The notes: generated by a model not told the origin, from the sequence alone. A stretch of DNA of 36,957 bases from Eggerthellaceae bacterium (GCA_022792415.1 JAAWAY010000060.1:1-36957); one strand, 5' to 3'. Shown: positions 1 through 9,185, counted from the first letter of the stretch. Translations and numbers: made by a program.

Positions 1-1326
1 CATCACGCCCAGCAGCCCCTCGATGTTGGCGGGGTGCAGCCCGATGGACGGCTCGTCAAGCACGTAGAGCACGCCGGTGGTGCGGCTGCGCACGGCGCGG
101 GTGAGCTGGACGCGCTGGCGCTCGCCGTTGGACAGCGTCTCGCTGGCGCGGTCGAGCGTGAGGTAGCCCAGGCCCAGCTGCCCCAGGCGCTGGATGGGCT
201 CGGCCATCTCGGCGGTGATCTGGTCGCTCATGGGGCGCATCTCGGGCGGCAGCCACGGCGCCAACGTGGGCAGCCACGCGCGCAGCTCGTCGAGCGACAG
301 GGCCGTCACCTCGGCCAGGTTGAGCCCGTCGATGGTGGACGAGCGCGCCTTCTCGGACAGGCGCGTGCCGTGGCAGGCCGGGCACGTGTCCTCGGTGAGG
401 AACTTGGCCACGCGCGCCATGCCCTTCTCGTCCTTCACCTTCGACAGCGCGTTCTTCACGGTGTTGACGGCGCTGTAGTAGGTGAAGTCGAGCTCGGTGG
501 CATGGTCTCTGCCCTTGGGGACGTAGAGGATGTGGCGCTTCTCCAGGGGGCCGTGCAGCACGATGTCCTTCTCGCGGTCGGTGAGGTCCTGGTAGGGCAC
601 GTCGGTGCGCACGCCCATCTCGCCGGCCACCTGGGACATGAGCGACCACATGAGCTGGCGCCACGGCGCCACCGCGCCCTCCTCCAGCGTGAGCGTGGGG
701 TCGGGGATGAGCGTGGACTCGTCGACGGTGCGCACGACGCCGGTGCCGCCGCACTCGGGGCACGCCCCGCCGCTGTTGAAGGCCAGGTCCTCGGCGCTGG
801 GGCCGTAGAACTCCACGCCGCAGGTGGAGCACGTGATGGGCAGGTCGGCCGCCACGTTGAGCGACGGGGCGTTCACGTGGCCGTTGGGGCAGACGTGGCA
901 GCCCAGGCGCGAGAACATGAGGCGCAGGTAGTTGAGCAGCTCGGTGGAGGTGCCGAACGTGGAGTGCACCCCGGGGATGCCGGGGCGTTGGCGCAGCGCG
1001 AGGGCGGCCGGCACGTGGAGCACCTCGTCCACGCTGGCGCGGCCGGCCTGGGAGATGCGCCGGCGCGTGTAGGTGGACAGCGCCTCCAGGTAGCGGCGCG
1101 ACCCCTCGGCGTAGAGCACGCCCAGGGCCAGCGAGCTCTTGCCCGAGCCCGACACGCCCGCGATGCCCACGAGCTGGCGCAGGGGGATGTCGACGTCGAC
1201 GTCGCGCAGGTTGTGCACGCGGGCGCCGCGCACCTGGATGGAGGAGGGCTCGCACACGTCGGCGGGGGCGACGTCGGGTGCGGTGTCGACGTCGGCAACG
1301 GTCGTCTTGTCGTTCGTGCTGGTCAT
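1..1326 (-). CDS. UvrA-like ABC ATPase, N-terminal part (C-terminus beyond window)
   Basis: First 442 codons of a UvrA-family protein; the rest runs off the left edge. The ATG at 1326 has a good AAGGAA Shine-Dalgarno. The Walker A GVSGSGKS is at residues 57-64. A UvrA zinc module follows (CSTCG, then ACPECGGTG near residue 190). The signature ASETLSNGERQRVQL and the Walker B LYVLDEPSIGL complete the first nucleotide-binding domain near the end of the fragment. In canonical UvrA the zinc module lies about 220 residues after Walker A, with the UvrB-binding domain between; here the gap is only about 120, so that domain seems to be absent. This is the geometry of UvrA2/drug-resistance-type paralogues rather than the repair enzyme. 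A role in DNA repair or in drug/antibiotic tolerance is inference. No second copy is visible in the window. Confidence 0.9.
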   Translation of the reverse strand, partial: MTSTNDKTTVADVDTAPDVAPADVCEPSSIQVRGARVHNLRDVDVDIPLRQLVGIAGVSGSGKSSLALGVLYAEGSRRYLEALSTYTRRRISQAGRASVDEVLHVPAALALRQRPGIPGVHSTFGTSTELLNYLRLMFSRLGCHVCPNGHVNAPSLNVAADLPITCSTCGVEFYGPSAEDLAFNSGGACPECGGTGVVRTVDESTLIPDPTLTLEEGAVAPWRQLMWSLMSQVAGEMGVRTDVPYQDLTDREKDIVLHGPLEKRHILYVPKGRDHATELDFTYYSAVNTVKNALSKVKDEKGMARVAKFLTEDTCPACHGTRLSEKARSSTIDGLNLAEVTALSLDELRAWLPTLAPWLPPEMRPMSDQITAEMAEPIQRLGQLGLGYLTLDRASETLSNGERQRVQLTRAVRSRTTGVLYVLDEPSIGLHPANIEGLLGVM

Positions 1327-1403
1327 GAGGTTCCTTCGCTTGACGGGTGCTGCCCGCCGCCGCGTTGCTCGGCGGGCGTGCGGGCCGTTTCGGGTGACAG
1401 TCC

Positions 1404-1409
1404 ATTCTA
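1404..1409 (-). promoter_or_regulatory. Candidate -10 box for the UvrA-like gene
   Basis: On the minus strand this reads TAGAAT, about 78 nt upstream of the start codon. No good -35 is seen at the expected spacing, so this is a weak call. Confidence 0.35.
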
Positions 1410-1567
1410 CCCCCTGGCGCGGGCGGGGCGTGAGCGCGCGCGACGCGGCGCGCCCATCCGTTACGCGAGGGGCGCAGGTCTGCTGCCACGCCGAAACGCG
1501 GGCGTGAGGCCAGGCCGGCTGTGCGAGGGGCGCGCGACGGCGGGGACGGGCGCGAAAGGGGCGGTGT

Positions 1568-1745
1568 TTTGGCAAGAAAAGCGAGATATGCGAAGCAGGC
1601 CGGCGCGGAGGAGCGTCGCTCTCATCGCCGCGTCTTGGACGCGTCGGCATATTCCCAGGTCGCCGCCGATGACGGGGTGCCTGCTCCTATGCCGGGCGCC
1701 TGCCGGCCCCCGAGGTCGCGCCATAAGTCGCATTTCTCGCCCACT
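1568..1745. repeat. Imperfect palindromic element, possible degenerate relative of the 20.2/21.5 kb repeats
   Basis: Lies in the 650 bp gene-free stretch 1327-1975. The left arm has GCGAGATATGCGA (from 1581) and the right arm TCGCATTTCTCGC (to 1740), 12 of 13 bp complementary. Inside these, GCCGGC plus GGAGC on the left face GCTCC plus GCCGGC on the right. The left edge carries GGCAAGAAAAGCG and then GCGAAGCAGGC, reminiscent of GCCAGAAAACGG and CGAGGCAGGC in the element at 20225. Total size is also similar. Apart from this element and the operator-like palindrome at 1860, I see nothing in the gap. Confidence 0.4.
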
Positions 1746-1859
1746 CCGGACGTAGATCCGGCCCTGCTCGCGTCCGCTCGGCTTCGTCCGGCCGCGCGCT
1801 TTGCCGGGTGCACGTCGAGGGGTGAGGCGAATGCCCTCCCAGACGTCATTGGCTCGCGT

Positions 1860-1875
1860 ATGGTAGCGTTACCAT
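1860..1875. promoter_or_regulatory. 16 bp perfect palindrome, operator-like
   Basis: ATGGTA-GCGT-TACCAT is a perfect inverted repeat in otherwise GC-rich non-coding DNA, 100 bp upstream of the GNAT gene. Dyads of this kind are typical binding sites of dimeric regulators (TetR or MerR type). No regulator gene is adjacent, so the binding protein is unknown. Confidence 0.4.
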
Positions 1876-1975
1876 GGGGCTACGTGGCACCTTGGCGCGC
1901 TCCCTGTTGGGAAAGCGCCCGGGGACGAAAAGCCTGAGGAGGCGGTGCGCCGCGGGCGCGAGGAAGGGAGGGGCT

Positions 1976-2500
1976 GTGGAAGAGATGCGGGCCAGAGAAG
2001 GCGCGCCCGGTCACGACGCGTGGCCCGGCGGCCTGGAGCTGGGCGTGGTCGCGGACCAGCCGGGGCTCATCGGCGAGGCGGCGCGCTGGTTCGCGGCACG
2101 CTGGAACGTGCCGTTGGAGGCCTACGAGGAGAGCATGGCCGCCAGCGCGGGCGATCGCCGCGCGGTGCCGCAGTGGCTGGTCGTGCGAGATACCGACCGC
2201 CCGGGCGCGCCCATCGTGGCGGGATGCGGGATCATCGAGAACGACTTCCACGACCGGCCCGACTGGGCGCCCAACCTGTGCGCCCTCTACGTCGACGAGC
2301 CGTACCGCGGGCGCGGCATCGCGCGGCGTCTGCTTGACGCGGCGCGCGCTGAGGCGGCGGTGCTGGGGCGTGATCGGCTCTACCTCATCACCGACCACGT
2401 CGGCCTCTATGAGCGCTGCGGCTGGGATCACGTCGGCTTCGCCAACGAGGAGGGCGGCGGCCGGGTGAGGGTCTACGCGGCCTCGGTGTCCCCCTCATAG
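1976..2500 (+). CDS. GNAT-family N-acetyltransferase
   Basis: 174-residue protein. The GTG at 1976 is preferred because GGGAGGGG lies just upstream; the in-frame ATG at 1985 is an alternative, and the open frame further upstream has no ribosome site. The acetyl-CoA-binding motif A is clear (ALYVDEPYRGRGIARRLLDA, the R-G-x-G-x-A pattern), followed by motif B with YLITDHVGLYERCGW, the usual GNAT ending (Y-x-x-x-G-F/W). The full domain is present in one copy. The substrate cannot be read from the sequence; small-molecule or antibiotic acetylation are possibilities. The gene stands alone between the UvrA-like gene and the addAB-like pair. Confidence 0.85.
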   Translation: MEEMRAREGAPGHDAWPGGLELGVVADQPGLIGEAARWFAARWNVPLEAYEESMAASAGDRRAVPQWLVVRDTDRPGAPIVAGCGIIENDFHDRPDWAPNLCALYVDEPYRGRGIARRLLDAARAEAAVLGRDRLYLITDHVGLYERCGWDHVGFANEEGGGRVRVYAASVSPS

Positions 2501-2525
2501 CCCACTGAGGCGCGAGATCCTCGGA

Positions 2526-2531
2526 TACAAT
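2526..2531 (+). promoter_or_regulatory. Candidate -10 box for the addB-addA operon
   Basis: TACAAT stands out as AT-rich in a very GC-rich context, 32 nt before the GTG start. The -35 region is not consensus. Confidence 0.45.
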
Positions 2532-2563
2532 AAGAATGAGTACGCCGTTGGAAGGACGCGAGG

Positions 2564-5536
2564 GTGACAGACGGGACGAACGTGACAGCGCATGAGGCGC
2601 CGCAGGCCGCGGACGGGGGCGCCCCGGCGCCGGCCGGCGGCCGCGAGCCGCGCGTGATCGAGGCGGCCGACGCCGACGAGGCGCTCGACGCCGCCCTGGG
2701 GGTGGCGCGCGAGGCTGCGGGCGCCGGCCGGCGTGCCTGGGTGCTCACCCCGTCGTTCCAGGCCGCCGCGGCCGTCAAGCGCTCGCTCGCCGCGGCGGGG
2801 GGCGCGCTCGGCGTGGAGGCCGCGCCGCTGGCGAGCTGGGTGGAGGACCGCTGGGCGCTCGCCGGGGACGGCAGGCGCCTGGCGGGCGCGGGGGAACGGC
2901 TGGTCGGCTGCGCCCGGGCGCTCGACGCCGCCCGGGCCCACGAGGCCACGCCGGGGCGCGTGGCGCTGCTGGCCGACCTGACGCGCGCCGACCTCCCGGC
3001 GCTCGTGGACGAGGGCCGGCGCGGCGACGACCTGGCCCCCGACGAGCTGGCCGTGCTGGACGCGGCGGCCCGCTACGCGTCCGACCTGGCCGCGCGGGGG
3101 CTCGTCGAGCCGTCCGAGGCCTGCGCGCTGCTGGCGGCGACCGCGAGGGACGGCGCGGCGCCGAGCGTGCTGCCCGGGGGCGCCGTCATCGCGCTCGGGT
3201 TCGAGGAGGGCGACCTCACGCGCCCCGAGGCCGACCTGCTCGGCGCCGTCGGCGCCGTGATCGTCCGCGATGCGCGCCTGTCCGCGCGCGCCGCCCGCCG
3301 CGCCCCCGAGCTCGACGCGCTGCTGGGCGCGCTCTATCGTCCCGACCCCACCCGCCCCGTCGAGGCGGCGGGCGCGGTACGTGCCGCGCTGGCGACGGGC
3401 CGGACGGCGGAGGGGCGCCTCATCGCCGACGAGGCCCTCGCCCTGGCGCAGGAGGCCGCGGGTGCCCCCGCCGGATCCTCCCGCCTGGTCGTGGTGGCGG
3501 CCGTCGACCCGCTGGCGCTGTTCGAGGACCACGCCGACGAGCTGGCCGCGGCCGGCGCCTCCGTCATGCTCGACGCGTCCGTGCCGCTCGAGCGCACGGA
3601 CGCCGGCCGGCTGCTGGTGGCGCTGGCGGGCGCCGCGGACGCCGACGAGGGCCGCGTGGCGGCCGCCCACGCCGCCGACGCCGCCCTGGACCCGGCGTCC
3701 GGCGTGCGCCGCACCGCCGCCTTCCGGGCCGACCGGGCGTGGCGCCGCGACCGTTTGGCGGACCCGGCCTCGGTGCTGGCGGACCTGGCGGAGGCGGCCC
3801 CCGAGGCCGTGTCCCGCGCCGTGGGCGCGCTCGCCCAGGGGCGCGTGGCGGACGGCATCGCGCAGCTGGCCCCGGCCCTGGCCGTCCAGGCCCGCGACGT
3901 GGGTGCGCGCGGGGCGGCGATGGCCGTGTGCGCCGCCGTCGCCGAGGCCGCCGGCCCGGCGCAGGAGGCGGGGATGCCGCTCGGGCGCCTGGTGGCGCTG
4001 CTGCGCTCCCGCCCCGTGCCGCTCTCCTTGCGCGTCGACCCGCCGGCGGATGCCGACCCGGCCGGCCCCGGGGCGCCCGCCGAAGGGGCCTCCGTCCTCC
4101 TCACCACGCTCTCCCGCGCCGCCGAGGCGGCCCCGGGGGGCGCGTTCGCCCTCATGGTGTGCGGGCTCACCTCCGCGGAGCGCCCCGTGCGCGCCCGGGA
4201 GGACGCCGGCGCCACGTTGCTGGCCAAGCTGGGGGCGGCCGTCTCCGCCGATCCCCTGGCCGCCCAGCGCCGCCAGCTGCGCGACGCCCTGGAGGCGGCG
4301 ACGGACGCGCTCGTCCTGGAGCGGTCGCTCAACGACGTGGGCGCCGAGCCCCTCTATCCCGCCACGCTGCTCGAGGACGTGACGGACTGCTACCGGCGCG
4401 ACCTGCGATCGGACGCCGAGGTCGACCGCGCCCTGGGGCTGCCGCACGTCCTGGCGCCCTTCGCGCGCACGCTGGCGGAGAGCCGCTTCGTCTACGGTGC
4501 CTGCGGCGTCGACGAGCAGGAGCCCGCCCTGGCCGCGCCGCTGCCCGCCACCGGCGTCATCGGCGAGGCGCTGGCCCCGTTCATCACGCTGCCGCGCGGG
4601 CCGGCCAGCGTCACGCGCGAGGGGCTCGACCTGTCGCCCTCGGCCATCGAGAGCTACCTGGACTGCCCCTACCGCTGGTTCACGCAGCGCCGGCTCGCCC
4701 TGGACGCGCCGGACGAGGGCTTCGGCCAGCTGGAGCGCGGCACGTTCGTCCACGAGGTGCTCCAGGCCTTCTACCTGCGCCTTGCCGAGGCGGGCCACGC
4801 CCGCGTGACCGACGCCAACGCACCCGAGGCCCTCGCGCTGCTGGACGAGGCCTTCGACGCCTGCTGCGCGGCCCAGGCCCTGCGCAAGCCCGGGCACCGC
4901 TACGTCCCCGTCGAGCGCCACGAGCGCGACGTGCGCGAGGCCCTGCGCCCGCGCCTGGCCCGCTACGTGGCCGCGCAGCCCTCGTTCCTGCCCGGGTTCG
5001 CGCCCGCCCACCTGGAGTGGGAGTACGGGCGCGAGGAGGGCGGCGTGCCCTACGCCGGGCACTGGATCGTGGGCACGGTGGACCGCATCGACGTGGACGG
5101 GGAGGGCCGCGCCGTCGTCATCGACTACAAGACGTCGCTCGGGCGCGCCTACCGCCTGCACGAGCGTGACGTCGACGCGGGGGCGCCCTTCGCGCTGCCG
5201 CGCCGGATGCAGGCTCTCATCTACTCCCGGGTGGTCGAGCGCCAGCTGGGCGTGCGCGTGGTGGGGGCGCTCTACGTCAACCCGCTGGACGGCGGCGTGG
5301 CGGGCGCCTTCGACGCGCGCTCGCTCGACGCGGCGGCCGTCCCCGGCCTCAACCCCGACTTCGCGCGCGTCCCCTACGGGCCCGTGTCGTCGTTCTCTGA
5401 CCTGCTCGACCGGGCCGAGGACGAGGTGGCGCGCCGCATGGCCGCGCTGGCCGCCGGCGACGTGAGGCCGAGCCCCGCCGATGCGGAGTCGTGCCGGTAC
5501 TGCCCGGCCGCGCTCTGCGAGAGGAGGCTGCCGTGA
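2564..5536 (+). CDS. addB: AddB-like PD-(D/E)XK nuclease/inactive helicase subunit
   Basis: 990-residue protein, likely the B subunit of an AddAB/RexAB-type helicase-nuclease that resects double-strand breaks for RecA loading. The GTG start at 2564 has GGAAGGA 7 nt upstream. The N-terminal part resembles a helicase fold but has no Walker A motif. The C-terminal third begins with LSPSAIESYLDCPYRWF, as in AddB nuclease domains. The nuclease motif VIDYKTS lies near residue 856. Four cysteines, C701 and C977-x2-C980-x4-C985, match the AddB iron-sulfur pattern, although the family usually has CX2CX5C. Its last base pairs overlap the start of the addA-like gene (GTGA), which implies translational coupling. 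The family assignment is firm; the symbol is by architecture and neighbour. Confidence 0.85.
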   Translation: MTDGTNVTAHEAPQAADGGAPAPAGGREPRVIEAADADEALDAALGVAREAAGAGRRAWVLTPSFQAAAAVKRSLAAAGGALGVEAAPLASWVEDRWALAGDGRRLAGAGERLVGCARALDAARAHEATPGRVALLADLTRADLPALVDEGRRGDDLAPDELAVLDAAARYASDLAARGLVEPSEACALLAATARDGAAPSVLPGGAVIALGFEEGDLTRPEADLLGAVGAVIVRDARLSARAARRAPELDALLGALYRPDPTRPVEAAGAVRAALATGRTAEGRLIADEALALAQEAAGAPAGSSRLVVVAAVDPLALFEDHADELAAAGASVMLDASVPLERTDAGRLLVALAGAADADEGRVAAAHAADAALDPASGVRRTAAFRADRAWRRDRLADPASVLADLAEAAPEAVSRAVGALAQGRVADGIAQLAPALAVQARDVGARGAAMAVCAAVAEAAGPAQEAGMPLGRLVALLRSRPVPLSLRVDPPADADPAGPGAPAEGASVLLTTLSRAAEAAPGGAFALMVCGLTSAERPVRAREDAGATLLAKLGAAVSADPLAAQRRQLRDALEAATDALVLERSLNDVGAEPLYPATLLEDVTDCYRRDLRSDAEVDRALGLPHVLAPFARTLAESRFVYGACGVDEQEPALAAPLPATGVIGEALAPFITLPRGPASVTREGLDLSPSAIESYLDCPYRWFTQRRLALDAPDEGFGQLERGTFVHEVLQAFYLRLAEAGHARVTDANAPEALALLDEAFDACCAAQALRKPGHRYVPVERHERDVREALRPRLARYVAAQPSFLPGFAPAHLEWEYGREEGGVPYAGHWIVGTVDRIDVDGEGRAVVIDYKTSLGRAYRLHERDVDAGAPFALPRRMQALIYSRVVERQLGVRVVGALYVNPLDGGVAGAFDARSLDAAAVPGLNPDFARVPYGPVSSFSDLLDRAEDEVARRMAALAAGDVRPSPADAESCRYCPAALCERRLP

Positions 5537-8500
5537 ACCTGGACGCCCTCAGCCTCACCGAGGCGCAGCGCGCCTCCATCGAGCACGTCAGCGGCCCGCT
5601 TCTGCTGTGCGCGGGCGCCGGGTCGGGCAAGACGTTCACGCTGCAGCAGCGCATCGCCTACGCGCTGTCGCCCGAGAGCGGGCCAGCCGTGGACGGCATC
5701 GAGCGCGTCATGGCCATCACCTTCACCGAGAAGGCGGCCTCCGAGATCAAGAGCCGCGTGCGCGCGGCCCTGCGCGCCGAGGGTATGCTCGACGCCGCGC
5801 TCAAGGTGGACGGCGCGTGGATATCCACCATCCACGCCATGGCGGGGCGCATCCTGCGCGCCCACGCCCTGGAGCTGGGGATGGACCCGGCGTTCGCGGT
5901 GCTCGACGACGTGGCCGCCGACGCGCTGCGCCACCGGGCCTACCAGGCGGCGCTCGACGCCGCCGAGCGGGACGGCGACACGGGGCCGGCGCTGCTGCTG
6001 GCGGAGTACCCGCCCAGCTCGGCCGAGCGGGCGGTCTCGGCGGAGTCGCTGGTCATGGCCGTGCTCGAGCGCGCCTCGACGCTGGCCGGCGGCCTGGATG
6101 CGCTGGACTGGGGGCCCGTCGGCGCGCGCACGCCCGGCGCGGTGGCCCGCGAGCTGGCGGTCGCCTACGCCGAGGTCGCCGAGCTGCCCCTCACCGAGAA
6201 GCAGGCCCTGGCGGTGGAGGAGGCGCGCGAGGCCCTGGGCGCCTACCTCGCCGACCCGGGCGAGCCCGACGACGATGGCTGGCGCGGGCTGCTCGAGGTG
6301 CTGGCGGGACTGGGCAAGCCGCGCGTGTCCAAGAGCGTGGCGGAGGGCGTCACGCGCCTCCACCAACAGCTCGACAAGGCGCTGCTCGAGGCCAACCTGG
6401 GGCTCGGGGGGCTCATGGCCGGGCGCCTCATGGCGCTCGCGCGGGCGACCGAGGCCGAGTACGTGCGCCTGAAGGAGCGCGCCGGCGCCGTCGACATGGC
6501 CGACCAGCTGCGCTTGGCCCTGGCCGCCCTGCGCGACCACCCCGCCATCGCCGAGGCGCTGCGCGAGCGGTTCCAGCTGGTGATGGTGGACGAGTTCCAG
6601 GACACCAACCAGCTGCAGATCGACCTCATCGAGCGCATCTGCCGGCCGGGGGCGGCCAACCTGTGCACGGTGGGCGACTCGCAGCAGTCGATCTACCGTT
6701 TCCAGGGAGCCGACGTGGACGTGTACCTGGGGCACAAGCGCGCCATGGCGTCGCCCGAGGTGGGGGCGCTGTGCCTGTCGCTCGACCGCAACTTCCGCAG
6801 CCACGGCGACGTGCTGGCCTTCGTCCGGCGCGTCTGCGGCCGGCCGGGGTACTTCGTCGAGGACTTCCTCGACCTGCAGCCCGGCCGCGACGAGGGGGCC
6901 GTCGTGGCGCGCGGGCGCCATTACCGCGGGGAGGGGCCGCGCATCGCGGTGCAGGCGGTGGCCTACTCGCCCCGGGGCGCGGGCGGCGCGGCCGCGCGGC
7001 AGGTGGAGGCCGCCGGCATCGCCCGGTGGTTCGCCGAGCTGCGCGACGCGGGGCACCGTGCGGGGGAGATGGTGCTGCTCATGGGCTCGATGAACCCGGC
7101 GCCCGCCTACGCCGATGCCCTGCGCGCCGAGGGGTTCTCGTGTGTCATGGCGGGCGGGTCGGGCTTCCACGCCACGGCCGAGGCGGCGCTGGCGGGCTAC
7201 CTGCTGCGCGCGCTCGCCCAGCCCGAGGACACCGAGGCGCTCTACGCCGTGCTGGCCGGCGAGCTGTTCTGCCTGGGGGCGGACGACCTCATGGAGCTGG
7301 CCACCCTGTTCTCCGAGGAGCAGGAGGCGCCCGACGCCCTGCCGCGGCGCTGCTCCATCGGGCGCAAGGCGTTCCCGCGCGTACCCGAGGCGGCCTCGCC
7401 GCGCCTGGCGCTGGCCCTGGGCGTGATGCAGCGCGCCTGGTGGGACGTCGGGCGCGTGCGCCCCTCGCGCCTGGTGCGACGCGTGCTGGCCGAGTCGGGG
7501 CATCTCGGGCGCCTGGCGGGGCAGGGCGCCGACGGCGAGGCGCGCGCGGCCAACCTGCTCAAGGCCGCCGCGCTCGTGGAGGACCTGGAGGCCGGGGGGC
7601 GGGACATGGTCGGCGTCGCCCGCGCCTGGGCCGACCATGCCGGCGACAAGGAGAAGCTTGGCGCGCTGGTGGGCGAGGCTGGCGACGCCGTGACCATCAT
7701 GACGGCCCACGGGTCGAAGGGCCTGGAGTTCCCGCTGGTGGCGGTGGTGGACTGCTACGACGGCAAGGCCGACGCGGGCAGGCTCCAGATGCTCGTGGCC
7801 GATGGCCGCGCGCAGGCGTCGCTGCTGCCCTCGGCCAGCGCGACGGGGCTGGACGCGCGTCCCCGGGGCGCCCAGCGCTACGACGCCCTGTTCGAGGAGG
7901 AGCGCGACGCCCTGATGCCCGGGGCCGGCTCGGTCGCGGCCGTGCTGGGCGCCCCGACCCCGGCGTTTTACCGCACGGCGATGGGCGCGGCGGCCGCGGA
8001 CGAGGCGGCCCTGGAGCGCCGGCGCCTGTTCTACGTGGCGGCCACGCGCGCCAGCGAGGCGCTGCTCGTGTCGTGCCGCGTGCAGCGAACCAAGGAGGGC
8101 CCCAAGCTGCAGGCCGTGCAGCAGGACGTGGCGGACGCCCTGTTCGAGGGCGAGGGCTTCCCCGCGGAGGACCGTCTCGTCGACTTCGGAGGGAGCGGGC
8201 CTCTGTCCTACCGGTTCGCGGATGCCGACGCCCTGGCCGCCGAGGCGGCCGCGGGGGAGGGATCCTGCGGCGTCGAGTCGGGCGAGGCGGGGGAGGCCCC
8301 GGCGCCTGACGCGCCGGACGCCGTCCTGGTCACGTACCCCGCGCCCGCCGCGCCGCCGCGCCTGCCGCGCGGGCAGGCGGGCCGCCCCGACGACGGCCTC
8401 GTGTCCTACAGCGCGCTGGCCGAGGCGGGCGGGGGCGCGGCGCCCGTGCCCTCGTCGGTGCCTGACGGCGGGGGCGTCCCCGCCTCGCGGGATGCGGGCG

Positions 8501-9153
8501 ACGACCAGGCGCCGGCCCCGCCCCGCACCGCGGACGGCGAGCGCTGGCCCCCGCACCTCGCGGCTGACCCCGACGAGGCCACCGACGTGGGCAGCGCCTT
8601 CCACCGCCTGGCGCAGCTGGACGCGCTGGCGGGCCCGGACGCGGCCCGCGCGGCCGTGGGATCCCAGGCCCGCGCCCACGGCGTGTCCGACGAGGGGCGC
8701 CTGGCCGCGGCCCTCGCGCGCTGGCTGGGAAGCGACGTGCGCGCCCGCGCCCGCCGCGCCCCGGTGCTCGAGCCCGAGCTGCCCTTCGCCGTGCCGATCG
8801 ACGGCGGGGCGGTGCTCCACGGCGAGCTCGACCTGCTGGCCGCCGATGCGCCCTGGGCCGCGCCCGGCGGCGCGGCGCTGGTGGTGGACTACAAGACGGG
8901 GGGCTGGGCCTCCGAGACGCCGGATGAGGTGCTCGCCAAGCACGGGCTGCAGGCGGCCTGCTACGCCTACGCCGTGCTCACGGCCGGCTACGACGCGGTG
9001 GAGCTGGCCTTCGTCCGCGTGGAGCAGGCCGACGCCGCCGACCCGCGCCAGCCCCAGGTGGCGGCCTACCGCTACGCCGCGGCCGATCTGCCCGCCCTGC
9101 GCGAGGCCGTGCTGGGGGCCCTCTGCGCGGCCTCATCCGACGACGCGTCCTGA
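5533..9153 (+). CDS. addA: AddA-like UvrD-family helicase-nuclease
   Basis: 1206-residue protein, the motor and second nuclease subunit paired with the preceding gene. The GTG at 5533 has GAGAGGAGG upstream and overlaps the addB stop by 4 bp; an in-frame ATG at 5491 lies inside addB and is less likely. Superfamily 1A motifs are all visible: Walker A AGAGSGKT (27-34), Walker B VDEFQDTN (D353, E354), GDSQQSIYRFQGAD, LDRNFRSH, TAHGSKGLEFPLV and FYVAATRASEALL. A linker rich in Ala, Pro and Gly (about residues 930-1010) leads to a C-terminal RecB-type nuclease with VVDYKTGG (D1119, K1121). Both subunits thus carry nuclease motifs, as in AddAB rather than RecBCD. Confidence 0.9.
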   Translation: MNLDALSLTEAQRASIEHVSGPLLLCAGAGSGKTFTLQQRIAYALSPESGPAVDGIERVMAITFTEKAASEIKSRVRAALRAEGMLDAALKVDGAWISTIHAMAGRILRAHALELGMDPAFAVLDDVAADALRHRAYQAALDAAERDGDTGPALLLAEYPPSSAERAVSAESLVMAVLERASTLAGGLDALDWGPVGARTPGAVARELAVAYAEVAELPLTEKQALAVEEAREALGAYLADPGEPDDDGWRGLLEVLAGLGKPRVSKSVAEGVTRLHQQLDKALLEANLGLGGLMAGRLMALARATEAEYVRLKERAGAVDMADQLRLALAALRDHPAIAEALRERFQLVMVDEFQDTNQLQIDLIERICRPGAANLCTVGDSQQSIYRFQGADVDVYLGHKRAMASPEVGALCLSLDRNFRSHGDVLAFVRRVCGRPGYFVEDFLDLQPGRDEGAVVARGRHYRGEGPRIAVQAVAYSPRGAGGAAARQVEAAGIARWFAELRDAGHRAGEMVLLMGSMNPAPAYADALRAEGFSCVMAGGSGFHATAEAALAGYLLRALAQPEDTEALYAVLAGELFCLGADDLMELATLFSEEQEAPDALPRRCSIGRKAFPRVPEAASPRLALALGVMQRAWWDVGRVRPSRLVRRVLAESGHLGRLAGQGADGEARAANLLKAAALVEDLEAGGRDMVGVARAWADHAGDKEKLGALVGEAGDAVTIMTAHGSKGLEFPLVAVVDCYDGKADAGRLQMLVADGRAQASLLPSASATGLDARPRGAQRYDALFEEERDALMPGAGSVAAVLGAPTPAFYRTAMGAAAADEAALERRRLFYVAATRASEALLVSCRVQRTKEGPKLQAVQQDVADALFEGEGFPAEDRLVDFGGSGPLSYRFADADALAAEAAAGEGSCGVESGEAGEAPAPDAPDAVLVTYPAPAAPPRLPRGQAGRPDDGLVSYSALAEAGGGAAPVPSSVPDGGGVPASRDAGDDQAPAPPRTADGERWPPHLAADPDEATDVGSAFHRLAQLDALAGPDAARAAVGSQARAHGVSDEGRLAAALARWLGSDVRARARRAPVLEPELPFAVPIDGGAVLHGELDLLAADAPWAAPGGAALVVDYKTGGWASETPDEVLAKHGLQAACYAYAVLTAGYDAVELAFVRVEQADAADPRQPQVAAYRYAAADLPALREAVLGALCAASSDDAS

Positions 9154-9185
9154 GGCCCGGCCGCGCGCCGTCCCGCCGTGGCCCG

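Noticed and set aside
34-1755. 573-codon plus-strand open frame over the UvrA-like gene
   Set aside because: The minus strand encodes a clear ABC ATPase here; the plus frame is low-complexity and continues into non-coding DNA.
2495-5161. 888-codon open frame on the minus strand, antisense to addB
   Set aside because: It results from the high GC third-position bias of the addB gene. The translation is Gly/Arg/Val-rich, without domains, and the plus-strand frame has recognisable motifs throughout.
5374-8943. 1189-codon open frame antisense to addA
   Set aside because: Same shadow effect; the plus-strand frame carries all helicase and nuclease motifs.
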